NCBI RefSeq assembly: GCF_002217205.1
Contig: NZ_MUGT01000004.1
Location: 23,943 to 56,891, forward strand
Source: Flavobacterium branchiophilum NBRC 15030 = ATCC 35035
GTDB taxonomy: Bacteria; Bacteroidota; Bacteroidia; Flavobacteriales; Flavobacteriaceae
Direction: 5' to 3'
DNA length: 32,949 nucleotides
A program made the translations under genes and the position numbers. The notes below the pieces were generated by a model. It was not told the DNA's origin, made no database searches, and was given only the letters and a program-made list of their open reading frames with translations. Within the stretch, counting starts at the first letter, position 1, and each line of letters opens with the position of its first letter. Below are positions 30,325 to 32,949 of this stretch, piece after piece.

Positions 30325-31671
30325 ATGTTTAAAAAAATACTGATAGCCAATAGAGGCGAAATTGCTTTGCGAGTAATTAGAACTTGTAGAGAAATGGGTA
30401 TCAAAACCGTTGCAGTATATTCTACTGCCGATGCTGAAAGTTTGCACGTAAAATTTGCAGACGAGGCAGTTTGCATTGGGCCTCCGCCCAGCAATTTGTC
30501 TTATTTAAAAATGTCAAATATCATTGCAGCTGCCGAAATAACTAATGCCGATGCCATCCATCCTGGATATGGTTTTCTTTCTGAAAATGCCAAGTTCTCA
30601 AAAATTTGTCAAGAACATGGTATCAAATTTATTGGTGCATCTCCAGAAATGATAGACAGAATGGGCGATAAAGCCTCTGCAAAAGCCACCATGATAGAAG
30701 CAGGTGTGCCTTGTGTACCAGGTTCTGTTGGGATTTTAGAATCGTATGAACAAGCCGAACAATTGGCCTCCGAGTTTGGCTACCCAGTCATGCTAAAAGC
30801 TACTGCGGGTGGTGGTGGTAAAGGAATGAGAGCCGTTTGGAAACAAGAAGATTTACTCAAAGCCTGGGAAGGAGCCCGACAAGAATCGGCAGCAGCCTTT
30901 GGCAACGATGGCATGTATCTTGAAAAATTGATTGAAGAACCTCGACATATCGAAATACAAATTGTGGGTGATGCTTATGGAAAGGCCTGTCATTTGTCTG
31001 AAAGAGATTGTTCTGTGCAACGCCGCCATCAAAAACTTACCGAGGAAACTCCTTCGCCTTTTATGACAGACGAACTCCGAAACAAAATGGGAGAAGCTGC
31101 TGTAAAAGCTGCAGAATATATCAAATATGAAGGTGCTGGAACAGTTGAGTTTTTAGTAGATAAACACCGAAATTTCTATTTTATGGAAATGAACACTCGT
31201 ATTCAGGTTGAACATCCAATTACCGAACAAGTTATTGACTATGACCTGATTAGAGAACAAATTATGGTGGCTGCTGGTATTCCTATTTCAGGAAAAAATT
31301 ATTTTCCAATACTACATTCTATCGAATGTCGTATCAATGCCGAAGATCCTTATAACGATTTCAGACCTTCGCCAGGCAAAATTACAGTTTTGCACTCGCC
31401 AGGCGGTCATGGTGTGCGTTTGGATACTCATGTATATGCGGGCTATTCTATTCCGCCTAACTACGATTCCATGATTGCAAAGCTTATTACTACAGCTCAA
31501 ACTCGCGAAGAGGCTATTGCAAAAATGAAACGAGCATTGGACGAATTTGTAATTGAAGGCGTAAAAACAACCATACCCTTTCACCGTCAGTTGATGGAAA
31601 ACGAACAATATGTTGCGGGTAATTATACCACGGCATTTATGGAATCATTTAAAATGAATGATCCTGAATAA
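30325..31671 (+). CDS. accC: Biotin carboxylase subunit of acetyl-CoA carboxylase
   Basis: AccC uses ATP and bicarbonate to carboxylate the biotin on AccB. The 448-residue product has the three expected parts: [20 protein letters not shown] (N-terminal domain), an ATP-grasp domain with [15 protein letters not shown] and [18 protein letters not shown], and the C-terminal domain with [37 protein letters not shown] is also intact. The open frame reaches back to 30298, but the family start is clearly ATG 30325. A terminator follows 29 bp after the stop. Confidence 0.96.
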   Translation: MFKKILIANRGEIALRVIRTCREMGIKTVAVYSTADAESLHVKFADEAVCIGPPPSNLSYLKMSNIIAAAEITNADAIHPGYGFLSENAKFSKICQEHGIKFIGASPEMIDRMGDKASAKATMIEAGVPCVPGSVGILESYEQAEQLASEFGYPVMLKATAGGGGKGMRAVWKQEDLLKAWEGARQESAAAFGNDGMYLEKLIEEPRHIEIQIVGDAYGKACHLSERDCSVQRRHQKLTEETPSPFMTDELRNKMGEAAVKAAEYIKYEGAGTVEFLVDKHRNFYFMEMNTRIQVEHPITEQVIDYDLIREQIMVAAGIPISGKNYFPILHSIECRINAEDPYNDFRPSPGKITVLHSPGGHGVRLDTHVYAGYSIPPNYDSMIAKLITTAQTREEAIAKMKRALDEFVIEGVKTTIPFHRQLMENEQYVAGNYTTAFMESFKMNDPE

Positions 31672-31699
31672 TTTTAATAGACATCAATACAAACAAAAA

Positions 31700-31735
31700 A
31701 GCGGCAAAATGAAAATGGAGCCGCTATTTTTTTAT
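31700..31735 (+). terminator. Intrinsic terminator after accC
   Basis: Stem AGCGGC (31700-31705) / GCCGCT (31720-31725) with a 14-nt loop, preceded by A's and followed by ATTTTTTTA. It ends 9 bp before hemW. Confidence 0.8.
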
Positions 31736-31743
31736 CCTTCAAC

Positions 31744-32883
31744 ATGAGTGGTATTTACTTGCATATTCCTTTTTGTAAACAGGCTTGTCATTATTGTGAT
31801 TTTCATTTTTCGACAGTTCTCAAGCATCAATCCAATTGGGTAACTGCTTTAGGTAGAGAACTCGAATTACGAAAAAATGAATTTCAAAATACAGCTGTAT
31901 CAACGATTTATTTTGGAGGTGGTACCCCAAGTTTGCTTACCATTAAGGAATTGGAATATATTTTAGATCAAATCAAAAAACAGTATGAAGTGGTGCCTCA
32001 ACCAGAAATTACACTTGAGGCCAACCCCGACGATTTGACAGCCGAAAAATTAAAACAATATTTGCATTTGGGCATCAATCGTTTGAGTATTGGGGTGCAA
32101 TCTTTTTTTGACGATGATTTGACCATGATGAATAGGGCACATTCTGCCTCCGAAGCCCTGAAGGGTTTGCAATTGGCTACGCAATATTTTGATAACATTT
32201 CTATCGACCTGATTTATGGGATTCCAAACATGTCGGCCCAAAAATGGTTGCACAACATTCAAACGGCAATACATTTAGGCATTCCACATATTTCAAGTTA
32301 TGCCCTTACCGTAGAGCCCAAAACAATGCTTCATCATTTGATACAAAAAGCAGTTTTACCACCTCTGAACGACGAGTTGGCTTCTGAACATTTTCAAATT
32401 TTGGTTCAGGAACTCACCCAAAACGGATTTATCCATTACGAATTATCGAATTTTAGCAAGCCAAATTATTTTTCACAAAACAATTCGGCCTATTGGTTGG
32501 GTAAAAAATATTTGGGTTTTGGTCCTTCGGCTCATAGTTTTGATGGTACATCTAGATCCTGGAATGTGTCTAATAATAATTTGTATATCAAATCGTTAGA
32601 ACAAAACAAACTGCCATCTGAAATGGAAATACTAACCCAGAACGATTTATATAACGAGTATGTGATGACAGGATTGCGAACTATTTGGGGTGTTGATTTT
32701 TTGGAAGTCGAACGCCGATTTGGGTTGCAAATGGTACTTTATTTGCAAAAACAAGCTTCCAAGTTTATACAAAATGATGTACTTGTTATTGAAAATAACG
32801 TATTGAAAACAACCCACAAAGGGCAATTTTTGTGCGATGGAATTGCTAGTGATTTGTTTATACCAAATATACATATAAAATAG
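31744..32883 (+). CDS. hemW: HemW-type radical SAM protein (coproporphyrinogen III oxidase-like)
   Basis: The 379-residue product begins MSGIYLHIPFCKQACHYCDF, with the radical-SAM cluster cysteines Cys11, Cys15 and Cys18. It continues with TIYFGGGTPSLL, TLEANPDDLT, GINRLSIGVQSFFDDDL and SAYWLGKKYLGFGPSAHSFD. The cysteine pattern, the missing HemN N-terminal extension and the length of about 380 favour HemW, a haem-binding chaperone-like protein, over true HemN. The C-terminus is normal to SDLF; the last residues (IPNIHIK) and the TAG stop are encoded by the contig-end repeat, so the repeat has replaced the original gene end. Function is probably unaffected. Confidence 0.92.
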   Translation: MSGIYLHIPFCKQACHYCDFHFSTVLKHQSNWVTALGRELELRKNEFQNTAVSTIYFGGGTPSLLTIKELEYILDQIKKQYEVVPQPEITLEANPDDLTAEKLKQYLHLGINRLSIGVQSFFDDDLTMMNRAHSASEALKGLQLATQYFDNISIDLIYGIPNMSAQKWLHNIQTAIHLGIPHISSYALTVEPKTMLHHLIQKAVLPPLNDELASEHFQILVQELTQNGFIHYELSNFSKPNYFSQNNSAYWLGKKYLGFGPSAHSFDGTSRSWNVSNNNLYIKSLEQNKLPSEMEILTQNDLYNEYVMTGLRTIWGVDFLEVERRFGLQMVLYLQKQASKFIQNDVLVIENNVLKTTHKGQFLCDGIASDLFIPNIHIK

Positions 32884-32949
32884 TCCAATCTACTTGTTCT
32901 TTTTTGCTAAAATTATCCAAAAAAATAGTTCCGTAGCCCAGCTATGCAA
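32857..32949 (-). repeat. Contig-end dispersed repeat, right copy (inverted)
   Basis: This is the inverted counterpart of 11-103, with five mismatches in 93 positions. It overlaps the last 27 bp of hemW. Its inner edge (TATACCAAATATACATATAA) is the same in all three copies in the window. Confidence 0.85.

Noticed and set aside
1-32949. Circular plasmid or linear replicon indicated by matching ends
   Set aside because: The ends are inverted, not direct, repeats, so they do not show circularity. The gene content is core chromosomal and there is no replication gene.

Overview
The window looks like one contig of an AT-rich Bacteroidota chromosome, most likely a Flavobacterium-like member of the Flavobacteriaceae. 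The evidence is the gene content and order (rnpA / S41 protease / OmpA; ribE / pdxA / DUF177 / rpmF / fabH / accB / accC), promoters of the TTG-N17..19-TAnnTTTG type, weak Shine-Dalgarno signals, a protein with a type IX secretion (T9SS) C-terminal sorting domain, and lipoproteins whose mature ends read C-S-K-D. Nearly all genes stop with TAA. Tryptophan is encoded by TGG throughout, so the code is standard.

Layout. 1-3.5 kb: a 93-bp repeat, two decayed gene remnants, and a large secreted protein built of VGIGT-type repeats whose signal peptide is interrupted by an in-frame TGA. 3.7-15.3 kb: ordinary housekeeping genes, namely rnpA, an S41 processing protease, an OmpA-like protein, a Kef-type antiporter, an ArsC-like protein, a DinB-like protein, a glycosyltransferase, trmB, a LysE-type exporter, an alkyltransferase-like protein, rpsP, rimM, upp and a DUF4254 protein. 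15.3-15.6 kb: a noncoding element with a very strong hairpin. 15.6-25.6 kb: an accessory region, all on the minus strand. 25.6-32.9 kb: ribE (minus), then pdxA, DUF177, rpmF, fabH, accB, accC and hemW (plus), covering B6 and riboflavin synthesis, ribosome, fatty-acid initiation and haem-related functions.

The accessory region is the main point of interest. Read along the minus strand it runs: membrane-anchored AraC regulator, lipoprotein 3, SH3-like membrane protein, truncated lipase B, lipoprotein 2, truncated lipase A, lipoprotein 1, full-length secreted lipase with a T9SS tail, outer-membrane beta-barrel protein, small ORF, second SH3-like membrane protein. Three copies of a ~310-bp sequence (96-98% identical by hand alignment) precede the three lipoprotein genes. 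Each copy carries the last 17 bp of araC and the araC terminator. Two copies are fused to near-identical 5' fragments of a lipase gene, while the lipoprotein bodies between them are strongly divergent. This is a mosaic tandem array with conserved flanks and variable cargo, most simply explained by duplication plus gene conversion.

The contig is bounded by the same 93-bp sequence in inverted orientation (about 95% identical), and a 24-bp piece of it recurs after rimM. The contig probably ends where it does because this dispersed repeat broke the assembly. I saw no tRNA, rRNA, CRISPR array, transposase or integrase gene.
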